This document shows positions 1-8,239 of a stretch of 30,449 bases of DNA, piece by piece. A model generated the notes under the pieces. That model was not told the origin of the DNA and did not search any database. It worked only from the letters and a program-made list of their open reading frames with translations. A program made the translations under genes and the position numbers. The DNA is from JBHENW01 sp046261875. Lineage in GTDB: Bacteria; Acidobacteriota; Thermoanaerobaculia; UBA5066; Gp7-AA6. Location of the stretch: contig JBHENW010000182.1 of the NCBI GenBank assembly GCA_046261875.1, forward strand, positions 1-30,449, given 5' to 3'. Every line of letters begins with the position of its first letter. Position 1 is the stretch's first letter.

Positions 1-52
1 GCCGACCTAGAGTTTAGGAAACTCTTGCTCTATCCACCTGAGCTACGGCCCC
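1..52 (-). tRNA. tRNA-Arg (anticodon CCT), 3' part cut by the window edge
   Basis: On the minus strand the gene starts with acceptor half GGGGCCG at 52, followed by T8-A9, a normal D arm (GCTC...GAGC) and an anticodon stem AGAGT/ACTCT that encloses loop TTCCTAA, so the anticodon is CCT (Arg, AGG codons). The variable loop and the first bases of the T stem are present; the T loop and the 3' acceptor half lie outside the window. The upstream EAL-domain gene on the same strand reads into this tRNA and stops within its D arm, so the two genes overlap by 23 bases. Confidence 0.9.
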
Positions 53-1757
53 ATTCCGATTCGGCGCCGCTGAACTTTAGCTGATTCGGCGCGAAGGAGC
101 GGGCGGGGCCGGTCGCGGGGATCTCTTCGGGGACGCCGAGGTAGAAGCCCTGGCCGTAGGGGATTCCGAGGCGGCGGCACTCCTCGAGGTCCTCCGGGGT
201 CTCGATTCCCTCCGCCACGCAGACGGCGTCGATCCTGCGCGACAGGTTGACGAGCATCTCGACGACGTCGCGCTTGATCGTATCGGCGTGGAGGCCGGTC
301 ACGAGCGTGTTGGCCACCTTGAGGAAGTTGGGGCGCAGCTCGGCGATCGACTGGAGGGAGGCGTAGCCGGAGCCGGCGTCGTCGATCGCGATCTGGAAGC
401 CGCGTTCCCGGAGCGACCCGAGCGCTTCCCGGAAGATCGGGACGTCGCGGATCGCGGTGCGCTCGGTGACCTCCAGGACGATGGGATGCTTCGCGCTGAG
501 CAGCGGCGCGAGGGCATCCGCGCGGCCCGTCAGCGACGTCACCGAATCGGCCTCGACGTTGATGAAGAGCCTGCAGTCCTTCTCCGCGTCGTAGCGGCGG
601 GCCGAGGACTGGAGGCAGAGCTGCTCGAGCTCCCACACGGCCTCGTGCTCGCCCGCGTATTGGAAGAGAAGCTCGGGGCTCTCGAAGGCCGTGTCCACGG
701 GCCCGCGCGTCAGCGCCTCGTGCCCGAAGAGCGTCATGGAATTCAGGTCGAAGATCGGCTGATAGACGGTTCGGATCCGCCCCTTGCGCAGGATCTCCTT
801 GAAAGTCTCGCGCAGGATGCTCTGCCGCTCCTCTTCCTTCGTCGTCGCGATGGCGATCGCCTGGCGCAGAGCGCGGTACACGAGCCGCTCGACGCGCATC
901 TGCGGGTTGGACCGGATGACCGCGTGCCCGACGAAGACCCCGATCCGTTTGTGGATCCGCGTCCCGAACGCCTCGTCCAGCGTCCCGCGAAGCGACTCCT
1001 CGACCTGCCGCGCCTTCCGCTGGAGACGGCCATGCGCATCCTCGCCCGGCTCGAGGCTCGTGAAGACGTAGAAGTCCGAGCCGCCGGCGCGGTTGACGGC
1101 GACGAAGTCCTCCGTGGCGAAGACCGTCCCGAGCATCCGCCGGAGCGCCTTGCCCGTCTCCCGCAGGAGGCTGTCGAAGACCTCCCAGCCGTACGCCTCC
1201 TCGATGTGGCTGTACTGCTCGACGTCCACGAAGAGGACCCCCTGGTCGCGGTTGTCCAGGAGGCGGTCCCGCAGCGCGTCGATGATGACCGGCACGGTCG
1301 GGAGCTCGGTGACGGCGTCGAAGAGGAGGTTCTTGAAACGGACCTCTTCGTTCTCCGCCGTCAGGTACGACGGCGGGGCCTCGCCGCGCTCCTCGAGGAG
1401 GCGCCGGACCGTCGAGAGGAGCTTGCGGCGGGTGAACGGCTTGGTGATGTAGTCGTCCGCCCCGACCTGCATGCCCGTGATCAGGTCGCGGATCTCGCTC
1501 TTGACGGTCAGCATGACGATGGGGATCTGCCGGGTCTCGGGCGAGTTCTTGAGCGTCGTGCAGACCTCCCACCCCGAGAGCTCCGGCATCATGACGTCGA
1601 GGAGGATCAGGTGTGGCCGCTGCTCGAGCGCCATGTCCACCCCTTCGCGTCCGTTATGGGCCGTGAGAGCGGAATAGCCGGCGCTCGCCAGAATCGTCTG
1701 GACGATCAACAGAATGTCTTCGTCGTCGTCGACGATGAGGATCTTTTCAGCGGACAT
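30..1757 (-). CDS. Response regulator with REC, degenerate GGDEF and EAL domains (c-di-GMP phosphodiesterase candidate)
   Basis: This 575-residue protein is predicted to hydrolyse cyclic di-GMP under phosphorelay control. Residues 5-120 form a receiver domain with acidic residues D10-D12, phosphoacceptor D54, T84 and K106-P107. Residues about 145-310 are a GGDEF-like domain in which the signature has become GGSDF (225-229), so it is probably not a cyclase and may be a GTP sensor or spacer. Residues about 320-545 form an EAL domain that keeps the expected catalytic set: E347-A-L, N400, E429/E432, D459-D460, K480, E516 and Q536. I therefore expect an active phosphodiesterase. The ATG start directly precedes the receiver fold. 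No clear ribosome site is seen, but an extended -10 motif lies about 42-50 bases upstream. The stop codon is inside tRNA-Arg. No histidine kinase is nearby. Confidence 0.9.
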   Translation of the reverse strand: MSAEKILIVDDDEDILLIVQTILASAGYSALTAHNGREGVDMALEQRPHLILLDVMMPELSGWEVCTTLKNSPETRQIPIVMLTVKSEIRDLITGMQVGADDYITKPFTRRKLLSTVRRLLEERGEAPPSYLTAENEEVRFKNLLFDAVTELPTVPVIIDALRDRLLDNRDQGVLFVDVEQYSHIEEAYGWEVFDSLLRETGKALRRMLGTVFATEDFVAVNRAGGSDFYVFTSLEPGEDAHGRLQRKARQVEESLRGTLDEAFGTRIHKRIGVFVGHAVIRSNPQMRVERLVYRALRQAIAIATTKEEERQSILRETFKEILRKGRIRTVYQPIFDLNSMTLFGHEALTRGPVDTAFESPELLFQYAGEHEAVWELEQLCLQSSARRYDAEKDCRLFINVEADSVTSLTGRADALAPLLSAKHPIVLEVTERTAIRDVPIFREALGSLRERGFQIAIDDAGSGYASLQSIAELRPNFLKVANTLVTGLHADTIKRDVVEMLVNLSRRIDAVCVAEGIETPEDLEECRRLGIPYGQGFYLGVPEEIPATGPARSFAPNQLKFSGAESEWGRSSGG

Positions 1758-1798
1758 CGGACGCGTCTATCAATTGTGGGGTCAGCGGATTGACGAAA

Positions 1799-1807
1799 AT
1801 TATAACA
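1799..1807 (-). promoter_or_regulatory. Candidate extended -10 promoter for the REC-EAL gene
   Basis: The minus strand reads TGT followed by a perfect TATAAT here, a TGn extended -10 element. It overlaps the apt stop codon and would start transcription near 1792, giving a leader of about 35 bases. No convincing -35 box is seen 17 bases upstream, which is tolerated by extended -10 promoters. Confidence 0.45.
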
Positions 1808-2312
1808 CCAGGACCGCGTGGACCCGGCGGCCGGGCAGCCGCGAACGGCCTTCGAGTGCGGCGAGTTCGATGAAGAACGTCAGGCCAATCACCCGCGCGC
1901 CGAGGTCTTCGATGAGCGACGCGGCGGCCGCCGCCGTCCCTCCGGTCGCGAGCACGTCGTCGGCGACCAGGACGCGCTCGCCGGGCGCGAAAGCGTCGGC
2001 ATGCACTTCCAGATTGTCCTTGCCGTACTCGAGGCCGTAGGCGACGCGGTGCGTCCGCCGCGGCAGCTTTCCGGGCTTCCGGGCCGGGACGAATCCGACG
2101 TTCAGCGCGAGCGCCAGCGGCGCACCGAACATGAAGCCGCGCGCCTCGATCCCGAGCACCTTTTCCGGCGGCTCCGCACGGAACGGCGCCGCCATCGCCT
2201 CGACAGCCTCGGAGAACGCGCCGGGGGTGGCGAGGAGGGGCGTCACGTCGCGGAACAGGATCCCGGACGTCGGAAAGTCCGGGACGTCGAGGACGTGTTC
2301 GCGGAAGTTCAT
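1800..2312 (-). CDS. apt: Adenine phosphoribosyltransferase
   Basis: Converts adenine and PRPP to AMP and pyrophosphate in purine salvage (cytoplasmic). The 170-residue length is typical. The N-terminus (DVPDFPTSGILFRDVTPLL) is characteristic of Apt, followed by EARGFMFGAPLA and the PRPP-binding loop VLVADDVLATGGTA near residues 117-130. The start codon overlaps the stop of the acylphosphatase gene as TGATG, so the two are likely translationally coupled within a pcm-acyP-apt unit. The C-terminus (RRVHAVLVL) is normal for the family. Nothing unusual is seen. Confidence 0.95.
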   Translation of the reverse strand: MNFREHVLDVPDFPTSGILFRDVTPLLATPGAFSEAVEAMAAPFRAEPPEKVLGIEARGFMFGAPLALALNVGFVPARKPGKLPRRTHRVAYGLEYGKDNLEVHADAFAPGERVLVADDVLATGGTAAAAASLIEDLGARVIGLTFFIELAALEGRSRLPGRRVHAVLVL

Positions 2313-2581
2313 CAGCGCGTAATCTCGAAGGAAGAGAAACCCTGCGGCGCCCTCTCCTCCTCGGCCAGCGAGGTCACGCGTCCGCCGCGGGGCCCCTGCC
2401 TCAGTCTCTCCAGGTAACCCGCCACCGCCTCTTCCGCGCCCTCGACGACGCTCTCGACGGAGCCGTCGGGAAGGTTCCGGACCCAGCCTTTCACTCCGAG
2501 CTCCCGCGCCGCGCGGCTCGCGAAGAAACGGAAGCCGACTCCCTGGACGCGCCCGGATACGACCACCCGCCGGGCGATCAT
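2312..2581 (-). CDS. acyP: Acylphosphatase
   Basis: Small (89-residue) cytoplasmic enzyme that hydrolyses acyl phosphates such as carbamoyl phosphate or 1,3-bisphosphoglycerate; the physiological role in bacteria is unclear. The family signature GRVQGVGFRFF near residues 10-20 supplies the phosphate-binding loop and catalytic Arg, and GWVRNLPDGSVE near residues 31-42 supplies the catalytic Asn. It overlaps pcm upstream by ATGA and apt downstream by TGATG, placing it in the middle of a three-gene coupled unit. Confidence 0.95.
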   Translation of the reverse strand: MIARRVVVSGRVQGVGFRFFASRAARELGVKGWVRNLPDGSVESVVEGAEEAVAGYLERLRQGPRGGRVTSLAEEERAPQGFSSFEITR

Positions 2582-3261
2582 CCCCTCGGGCCCGTGCGTC
2601 CGAACCGGCCGAGGAGGGGAACGAACACGACTTCTTCGGCGTCCTCCTGCGCGAAGTCGGTCTTGCGGCGCCGGATGGTCCGCACGCGCTGCCGCTCCGG
2701 CGGCCCGATCGGGGCGACGAGCTTGCCGCCGACGGCGAGCTGGGCGAGGAGCGGCTCGGGGACCTCGTCCGTGCCGGCGGTCACGAGGATCCGGTCGTAG
2801 GGGCCACCGGCGGGGTAGCCGTAGGTCCCGTCGAACGCCTTGACCGAGACGTTCTGGAACCCCAGGAAGCGGAGGGTCGCGGCGGCGGAGCGAGCGAGCT
2901 CATCGATTCGCTCGAGCGAATAGACGCTCCGCGCGAGCTTGCACAGTATCGCGGTCTGGTATCCCGAGCCGGTCCCGATCTCGAGGACCTTGTGCTCGGG
3001 GGCGACGGCGAGACGCTGGGTCATGATGCCGACGACGGAGGGCTGCGAGATCGTCTGGCCGTGCCCGATGGGAAGGGAGTGATCGCCGTAGGCCTTGGCG
3101 CGGAGAGGCTCGGGAACGAAGACGTGGCGGGGGACTTCGAGGAGCGCCCGCAGGACCCGGGGATCGTCCACTCCCCGGGGAGCCACGAACCGCTCGACCA
3201 TCTCGCGCCGCGCCGCGGCCTCCCCGCCGGCGGTCGAGAGTCCCTGCGGTCGGGTCGGCAT
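2578..3261 (-). CDS. pcm: Protein-L-isoaspartate O-methyltransferase
   Basis: Repairs isoaspartyl residues in aged proteins by SAM-dependent methylation. The 227-residue protein has the PIMT hallmarks in order: VPRHVFVPEPLRAKAYGD, PIGHGQTISQPSVVGIMT (substrate region), the SAM motif I VLEIGTGSGYQTAIL, and the domain VGGKLVAPIG near the C-terminus. The first about 20 residues are not conserved, and the ATG at 3261 is the natural start. It is first gene of the overlapping pcm-acyP-apt unit, separated by about 95 bases from the divergent E1 gene. Confidence 0.95.
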   Translation of the reverse strand: MPTRPQGLSTAGGEAAARREMVERFVAPRGVDDPRVLRALLEVPRHVFVPEPLRAKAYGDHSLPIGHGQTISQPSVVGIMTQRLAVAPEHKVLEIGTGSGYQTAILCKLARSVYSLERIDELARSAAATLRFLGFQNVSVKAFDGTYGYPAGGPYDRILVTAGTDEVPEPLLAQLAVGGKLVAPIGPPERQRVRTIRRRKTDFAQEDAEEVVFVPLLGRFGRTGPRG

Positions 3262-3323
3262 CCGAGCCCATTGTAGGGAACGGGGCGTGGTTAAGAAAGG
3301 AAGGAAATGCCGGTAAAGTCCGT

Positions 3324-3329
3324 TAGAAT
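3324..3329 (+). promoter_or_regulatory. Candidate -10 box for the E1 gene
   Basis: TAGAAT stands in the AT-richer pcm/E1 divergent gap and would give a leader of about 20 bases. No good -35 box at 16-18 bases upstream is visible, so this is only a suggestion. Confidence 0.25.
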
Positions 3330-3346
3330 GAATATCTTCACCGACC

Positions 3347-3352
3347 AGGAGG
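3347..3352 (+). promoter_or_regulatory. Consensus ribosome binding site AGGAGG that decides the TTG start of the E1 gene
   Basis: A perfect AGGAGG precedes two consecutive TTG codons at 3354 and 3357. The first is only one base away, too close to be used; the second is four bases away and is the likelier start. A 10-codon ATG frame (3328-3360) ends in a TGA overlapping this start and may be accidental. Confidence 0.6.
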
Positions 3353-3356
3353 ATTG

Positions 3357-5414
3357 TTGACCCCTCAGGAAACCGCGGAGCTCGAACGCACCGCCGCGCC
3401 CATCGAGGCGTCGCGCGAAGAATTGAAGAAGTGGTACGGCCTGATGCATCTGGCCCGCGTTCTGGATGACAAGGCGCCCAACTACCTCAAGCAGGGTCTC
3501 GGCTGGAGCTACCACGCCCCGTGCGCGGGGCACGACGCGATCCAGCTCGCTCTGGGGATGACGTTCCGCCCCGGACGCGACTACCTCTTCCCCTACTACC
3601 GGGACCTCGCGACGACGGTCGCCGCAGGACTGACCGCGGAGGAGATCCTGTTGAACGGCATGTCCAAAGCCGCCGACGTCGCGTCCGGCGGGCGGCACAT
3701 GTCCAACCATTTCGCCAAGCCGGAGATCGGCATCCAGAACGTCTCCTCGTGCGTCTCCAACCACGCCGCGCATGCGGCGGGGCTGGCGCGTGCGATCAAG
3801 ACCTATGGCAAGGACGCGATCGTCTTCTGCTCCGTCGGCGAGTCCTCCACGTCGGAGGGCTATTTCTACGAGGCGGTCAACGGCGCGTCGCGCGAGAAGC
3901 TGCCGGTCGTCTTCGTCATCCAGGACAACGGCTACGGGATCTCCGTGCCGAAGGTCGACCAGACGGCCAACCAGTACGCGGCAGACAACTTCCGCGGCTT
4001 CCTGAACCTCCAGATCATCCACTGCGACGGCCTCGACGTCTTCGATTCCTTCCGGGCCATGCGCGAAGCCGTCGCGTACGTCAAGTCGGGGGCCGGCGCC
4101 GCGATGGTCCACGCGCGGTGCGTGCGCATCCATTCGCACTCCAACTCCGACCGGCAGGAGCTCTACCGCACGCCCGAGGAGCTCGACGCGGCCCGCCTCG
4201 CCGACCCGCTCCCCCGCTTCCGGCGCCTGCTCCTGGAGCAGGGGCTGCTGACCTCGGAAGAGCTCCTCGCGATCGAAGCGCGCAACCAGCAGATCTACGA
4301 GGAAGCAGCCGACCGGGCGAAGGCGTCGCCGGATCCGACGCCGCAGTCGGTCCACGATTTCGTCGTACCGGAAGCGTGGACGCCGGAGAAATGGCCCGAG
4401 GGCCTCCCCGACGGCACGGGCGAGCCGCAGACGCTGGTCCAGGCCATCAACAACGCGCTCAAGGAAGAGTTCCGCCGGAACCCGCACACCTACATCTGGG
4501 GGCAGGACGTCGCGTACAAAGACAAAGGCGGCGTCTTCAACGTGACCAAGGGGATGCAGCAGGAGTTCGGCGCCAAGCGCGTCTTCAACGGGCCGATCGC
4601 CGAGGACTTCATCATCGGAACGGCGGACGGGTTCTCGCGCCTCTCCGAGGAGATCCGGGTCGTCGTCGAAGGCGCGGAGTTCGCCGATTATTTCTGGCCG
4701 GCGGCCGAGCAGATGGTCGAGATGTCCCACGAGTACTGGCGGACGAACGGCAAGTTCGTGCCGAATGTGACGATCCGGCTCGCCTCCGGCGGCTACATCG
4801 GCGGCGGCCTCTACCACTCGCAGAACATCGAGGGATGGCTCGTCACGCTGCCCGGCATCCGCATCGTGTATCCCGCGTTTGCCGACGACGCGGCGGGTCT
4901 TCTGCGCACGGCGATCCGCTCCCGCGGCATCACCCTCTTCCTCGAGCCCAAGTTCCTGTACAACAACCCGATGGCCCGCGCCGCTGTCCCGGCGGAGTTC
5001 GCCGTGCCTTTCGGACGCGCGCGCGTGCGCCGGGAGGGAACCGACCTCTCCATCATCGCGTACGGCACGCCGGTGCACTTCGCGCTCGAAGCCGCCGAGA
5101 TCCTCGCTTCGGAAGGCAAGAAGGTCGAGGTTCTTGACCTGCGCTCGCTCATGCCGCTCGATGGAGACGCCGTCATCCGGTCCGTGCAGAAGACGAGCCG
5201 CGCCCTGGTGGCCCACGAGGACAAGGTCCACGGCGGCTTCGGCGGGGAGATCGCGGCGCAGATCCAGGAGGTCGCCTTCCAGTTCCTCGACGCCCCGATC
5301 GGGCGCGTAGGGTCGATCTTCACGCCGGTCGGATTCAACCGGATCCTGGAGCGCGCGATCCTGCCCTCGACCGAGCGCGTGCTCGAAGAGGCGCGTAAGG
5401 TCCTCGCGTACTGA
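3357..5414 (+). CDS. Fused alpha/beta 2-oxoacid dehydrogenase E1 (branched-chain/pyruvate type)
   Basis: Thiamine-diphosphate enzyme that decarboxylates a 2-oxoacid and passes the acyl group to an E2 lipoyl protein. Residues about 1-335 are the E1 alpha half (HLARVLDDK, LFPYYRDLATT, GGRHMSNHF, and the ThDP region GESSTSEG...DNGYGIS). Residues about 355-685 are the E1 beta half (VQAINNALKEEF, NGPIAEDFIIGTADGFS, then RSLMPLDGDAVIRSVQKT near the C-terminus). In many bacteria these are two genes; here one polypeptide of about 685 residues carries both. The ThDP motif is GES/DN rather than GDG/NN, as I recall for other fused members. The substrate (pyruvate, branched-chain or other 2-oxoacid) cannot be set from sequence alone. 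No E2 or E3 gene is adjacent. Start chosen from the AGGAGG spacing. Confidence 0.9.
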   Translation: MTPQETAELERTAAPIEASREELKKWYGLMHLARVLDDKAPNYLKQGLGWSYHAPCAGHDAIQLALGMTFRPGRDYLFPYYRDLATTVAAGLTAEEILLNGMSKAADVASGGRHMSNHFAKPEIGIQNVSSCVSNHAAHAAGLARAIKTYGKDAIVFCSVGESSTSEGYFYEAVNGASREKLPVVFVIQDNGYGISVPKVDQTANQYAADNFRGFLNLQIIHCDGLDVFDSFRAMREAVAYVKSGAGAAMVHARCVRIHSHSNSDRQELYRTPEELDAARLADPLPRFRRLLLEQGLLTSEELLAIEARNQQIYEEAADRAKASPDPTPQSVHDFVVPEAWTPEKWPEGLPDGTGEPQTLVQAINNALKEEFRRNPHTYIWGQDVAYKDKGGVFNVTKGMQQEFGAKRVFNGPIAEDFIIGTADGFSRLSEEIRVVVEGAEFADYFWPAAEQMVEMSHEYWRTNGKFVPNVTIRLASGGYIGGGLYHSQNIEGWLVTLPGIRIVYPAFADDAAGLLRTAIRSRGITLFLEPKFLYNNPMARAAVPAEFAVPFGRARVRREGTDLSIIAYGTPVHFALEAAEILASEGKKVEVLDLRSLMPLDGDAVIRSVQKTSRALVAHEDKVHGGFGGEIAAQIQEVAFQFLDAPIGRVGSIFTPVGFNRILERAILPSTERVLEEARKVLAY

Positions 5415-6240
5415 TTCCGGCGCTCCTGCTCGGGCTGGCCCTCGCGGCCGGGCCGGAGCCCTCCCGCGCGCCGCCTCGCGGCCGGCAGGTTGCGTTCACG
5501 TTCGATGACCTTCCGGCACGCGGCTGCGCGACGCCGCGGACGTCCGCGCCGTCACCGCGGGTCTCCTCCGCACGCTGTGCGCGCGCCGGATACCGGCCGT
5601 CGGCTTCGTCAACGAGGGAAAGCTCGACGCCGGCCCCGCGCTCCGAGAGACGCTGACGGAAGCCCTGGCGGCCTGGCGCGATGCCGGGTTCAAGCTGGGC
5701 AACCACACTGCTCGCACATGCGGTTCTACGGCGCGACGCTGGAAGAATTCCAGGCGGACGTTCTGCGCGGCGAGCGCGTGACGTCCCGCCTCCTGGGACG
5801 GCGCCCGAAGTACTTCCGCCATCCCACGCTCAACACCGGGCGCAACCGGGCCGTGAAGGCGGCGTTCGAGCGCTTTCTGGACCGCAACGGCTACCGCATC
5901 GCTCCCGTGTCGATCCACAACGACGAGTACCTGTACGCCCTCGGCTACGACCGCGCGCGGGGCGAAGGCGACCGGGAAGCGATGGCGCGGATTGCGACCG
6001 ATTACATCCGCTACATGGAAGAGATCTTCGCGTTCTTCGAGGCGCTCTCACGCGACCTCCTCGGTCGCGAGCCGGCGCAAATCCTCCTGTTGCACGCGAA
6101 CGCGCTGAACGCGGAAAACCTCGGCGAGCTCGCCACGATGGTGGCGCGCCGCGGATACCGTTCGTGTCGCTCGACGCTGCCCTGGAGGACCCCGCTTACC
6201 GTCTCAGAGACGACTACGTCGGCCGGCGGGGACCTTCCTG
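5411..6240 (+). pseudogene. Frameshifted polysaccharide deacetylase (NodB-type) remnant
   Basis: Joined over three reading frames, this region encodes a signal-peptide-like stretch (ALLLGLALAAG), the deacetylase opening motif VAFTFDDLPA, then AVGFVNEGKL, the metal motif LGNHT-CSHMRF, RPKYFRHPTLNTG, LLLHANALNAENL, and the C-terminal FVSLDAALEDPAYRLRDDYVG. Frame changes fall near 5518, 5706 and 6160; the last two are consistent with single-base losses. No usable start codon remains downstream of a stop at about 5399-5401. The reading ends at GPSWLERW, about 15 residues short of relatives, where it runs into peptidase sequence. The intact flanking genes make real decay likelier than poor sequence, but base-calling errors cannot be excluded. 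Confidence 0.75.
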
Positions 6241-6895
6241 GCTCGAGCGCTGGCCTCGGTCGGCGCGGGGAGCTATCGCGACCAATGGCTCGAAGAAGGG
6301 CTCGCCGAGTTCACCGCCGCGCTCGTCCTCCAGCATACGCGGGGTTCCGGGCGTTACGACAGATTCTGGGAGACCGCCCGGAAGTGGATCCTCGCCAAAC
6401 CGCCCGGGGGCCAGATGGCGAACCACGCGGCGGGACCGATCAGTCAGGGATGGCGGCTGTCCACATGCCGGAGCCCCGCCCGCATACGGCGCCATGGTGT
6501 ACTCGAAGGGCGGGTACGTGGTGCACATGCTGCGCATGATGATGCGTGACTACCATTCGCCCCAGCCGGACGCGAAGTTCATCGCGATGATGAGAGGGTT
6601 CGCCGCGACCTATTCCGGAAGGAACGCTTCCGCAGAGGACTTCCGGACGGTCCTCGAGCGCCACATGGTGCCCGCTATGAACCTCGCCCAGGACGGGACG
6701 ATGAGGTGGTTCTTCGACCAGTGGGTCCACGGCACGGAGATCCCGCGGTACCGCCAGAAGCTGGACGTGTCGAAGGCCCCCGGCGACCTCTACAGGATCT
6801 CCGGAACCGTGCTCACAGGAGGGAGTTTCGGAATCCTTCCTCGCGCTCGTCCATCTTTATCTGGAGTACGACAAGGGAGAGCTCTTCCATTTTGC
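6241..6895 (+). pseudogene. C-terminal remnant of an M1-family (gluzincin) peptidase-like protein
   Basis: Fragments in several frames give SYRDQWLEEGLAEFTAAL, RYDRFWETARKWILA, then after a one-base insertion near 6480 AYGAMVYSKGGYVVHMLRMMM, DFRTVLERHM and MRWFFDQWVHGTEIPRY, and after another shift near 6825 FLALVHLYLEYDKGELFHFA. These match the region after the HExxH zinc site of M1-like proteins, including the tail beta domain. The N-terminal half with HExxH is missing, replaced by the deacetylase remnant upstream. Similarity stops near 6895, where the oppositely oriented kinase remnant begins. It cannot be a functional enzyme. Confidence 0.7.
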
Positions 6896-6902
6896 GATCG
6901 CG

Positions 6903-7684
6903 CCGACCGCGTTCGACCTCCTGCGGCAGAGCCGGGTTCCACCGGGTAAGAGGAACCGGGTCGCGGTTGAGGATGGCGTCGTGGATGACGGCGGCGGTGT
7001 TGCCGGAGAAGGCCTGTCGGGAGGTGGCCATCTCGTAGAGCACCGCTCCGAAAGAGAAGAGGTCGGCGCGTGCGTCCAGCTCCTCTCCGCGCGCCTGTTC
7101 GGGCGCCATGTAGGCGACCGTGCCCAGAGCGACGCCGGGGCTCGTCAGATGTTCTTCGGCGATGTCCGTCGGGAGAGCGGAGGCCTCGCCTCCGGGGAGA
7201 AATCGCCGCTCCCGCTCCACGTACTTGGCCAACCCGAAGTCCAGGATCTTGGCGTGCCCGCGCGCCGTGACGAAGATGTTCGCCGGCTTGATGTCACGGT
7301 GAAGGATCGCCTTCGCGTGAGCCGCGTCCAGCGCGTCGGCGATCTGGATTCCGAGATCCAGCAGTTGCTCCGTCGAGAGCGCGCCGCCGGCGAGAAGGTG
7401 CCGCAGCGTCTGGCCTTCCAGCAGCTCCATCGCTATGAAAGCTGCCCCTCGTGCTCGTCGAAGTCGTAGATCGTGCAGATCGAGGGATGGTTCAAGGTGG
7501 AGGCAGCGCGGGCTTCGCGCCGCATGCGCTCCATCGCCTGACGGTCCTTCGAGAGCTCCTCGGGCAGAAACTTCAGCGCGACGAGACGGCCGAGCCTCGT
7601 GTCCTGGGCGCGATAGACGACCCCCATACCGCCACGATCCAGTTTTTCGGAGATCCGATAATGGGAGACGGTCTGACCGAGCAT
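6903..7684 (-). pseudogene. Truncated, frameshifted Ser/Thr protein kinase (PknB/Hanks type)
   Basis: The ATG at 7684 opens a kinase domain of the type common in Acidobacteriota: SHYRISEKLDRGGMGVVYRA (Gly loop), VALKFLPEEL (catalytic Lys), then after a single-base loss near 7437 the frame continues FIAMELLEGQTL, ILHRDIKPANIFV (catalytic loop), KILDFGLAKY, GTVAYMAPEQARGE and DLFSFGAVLYEM. Similarity ends after NPALPQEVERG, before the last kinase helices; the usual C-terminal sensor or TPR/WD40 part is absent. All catalytic motifs are recognisable, but the frameshift separates the Gly loop and Lys from the rest. It begins 34 bases downstream of the MauE-like gene. Confidence 0.8.
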
Positions 7685-7717
7685 GGAGATGCGGCCGCTC
7701 GCGTCGGCGGCCCCGCG

Positions 7718-8239
7718 TCAGGCGGTCCCCGGCGAAGCCGGCGCCGGCAGCTTCCGCATCCGGGCAAGGGGCCAGCCGCGCCGCGGCTCGCGGAAGCTCG
7801 CCGCCAGGCTGATCGCGGCGAGGACAAGGAGCCCGAGGTCCCGCGCGAGAACCCAGCCCATCTCGCGCAGCAGCTCCTCGCGGCTCTTGCCGGCGGAGCG
7901 GACGTCGAAGCATCCGCAGTCCACCGCGTGCCCGCGCGAGAGGTTGAATGCGATCGCGGCGACGAACACGAGCAGCAGCAAAGCGACCGCGACCCCCGCC
8001 GGACGGCGCCAGACGCCGAGCACGAGCGCGACCCCGGCGAGGAGCTCCAACCAGGGTAGGAAGAGGGCCAGGACGTTCACCAGCGCCCCGGGAAGCATCC
8101 GGTAGTTGTAGATCATGTGCGCGAAGGCGGGAGGGTCCCCGATCTTGGGAAGCGCCGCGAGGATGAAGGTGACTCCCAGCGCGACCTCGGCCGCCAGAAC
8201 GAGCCACGGATTCCGCAGCCAGCGGCGAGCTTCGCTCAC
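7718..8239 (-). CDS. MauE/DoxX-like membrane protein
   Basis: A 173-residue integral membrane protein with four hydrophobic segments (about residues 10-33, 50-78, 80-100 and 140-158). It fits the MauE/DoxX family, which often sits beside thioredoxin-like or rhodanese proteins and is thought to support periplasmic thiol chemistry. The motif VDCGCF between segments 3 and 4 carries two cysteines typical of this group. GTG at 8239 overlaps the rhodanese stop (GTGA), so an open frame continuing upstream is not part of the protein. It is last of the surE-VOC-rhodanese-MauE run, and the pairing with a rhodanese fits a sulfur or redox role, which is inferred. Confidence 0.8.
   Translation of the reverse strand: MSEARRWLRNPWLVLAAEVALGVTFILAALPKIGDPPAFAHMIYNYRMLPGALVNVLALFLPWLELLAGVALVLGVWRRPAGVAVALLLLVFVAAIAFNLSRGHAVDCGCFDVRSAGKSREELLREMGWVLARDLGLLVLAAISLAASFREPRRGWPLARMRKLPAPASPGTA

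Noticed and set aside
3328..3360. A 10-codon ATG frame overlapping the E1 ribosome site, as a leader peptide.
   Set aside because: No run of regulatory codons and no alternative hairpins are seen; it may be chance.
3291..5231. A 646-residue open frame on the minus strand opposite the E1 gene.
   Set aside because: It lies entirely antisense to a clear E1 protein, is rich in Arg, Asp, Gly and Val as expected from GC-rich shadows, and shows no family motif.
5490..6949. Two overlapping plus-strand frames that could be called as separate proteins of unknown function.
   Set aside because: Their homologous parts switch frame repeatedly to follow a deacetylase and an M1-type peptidase, which marks broken genes.
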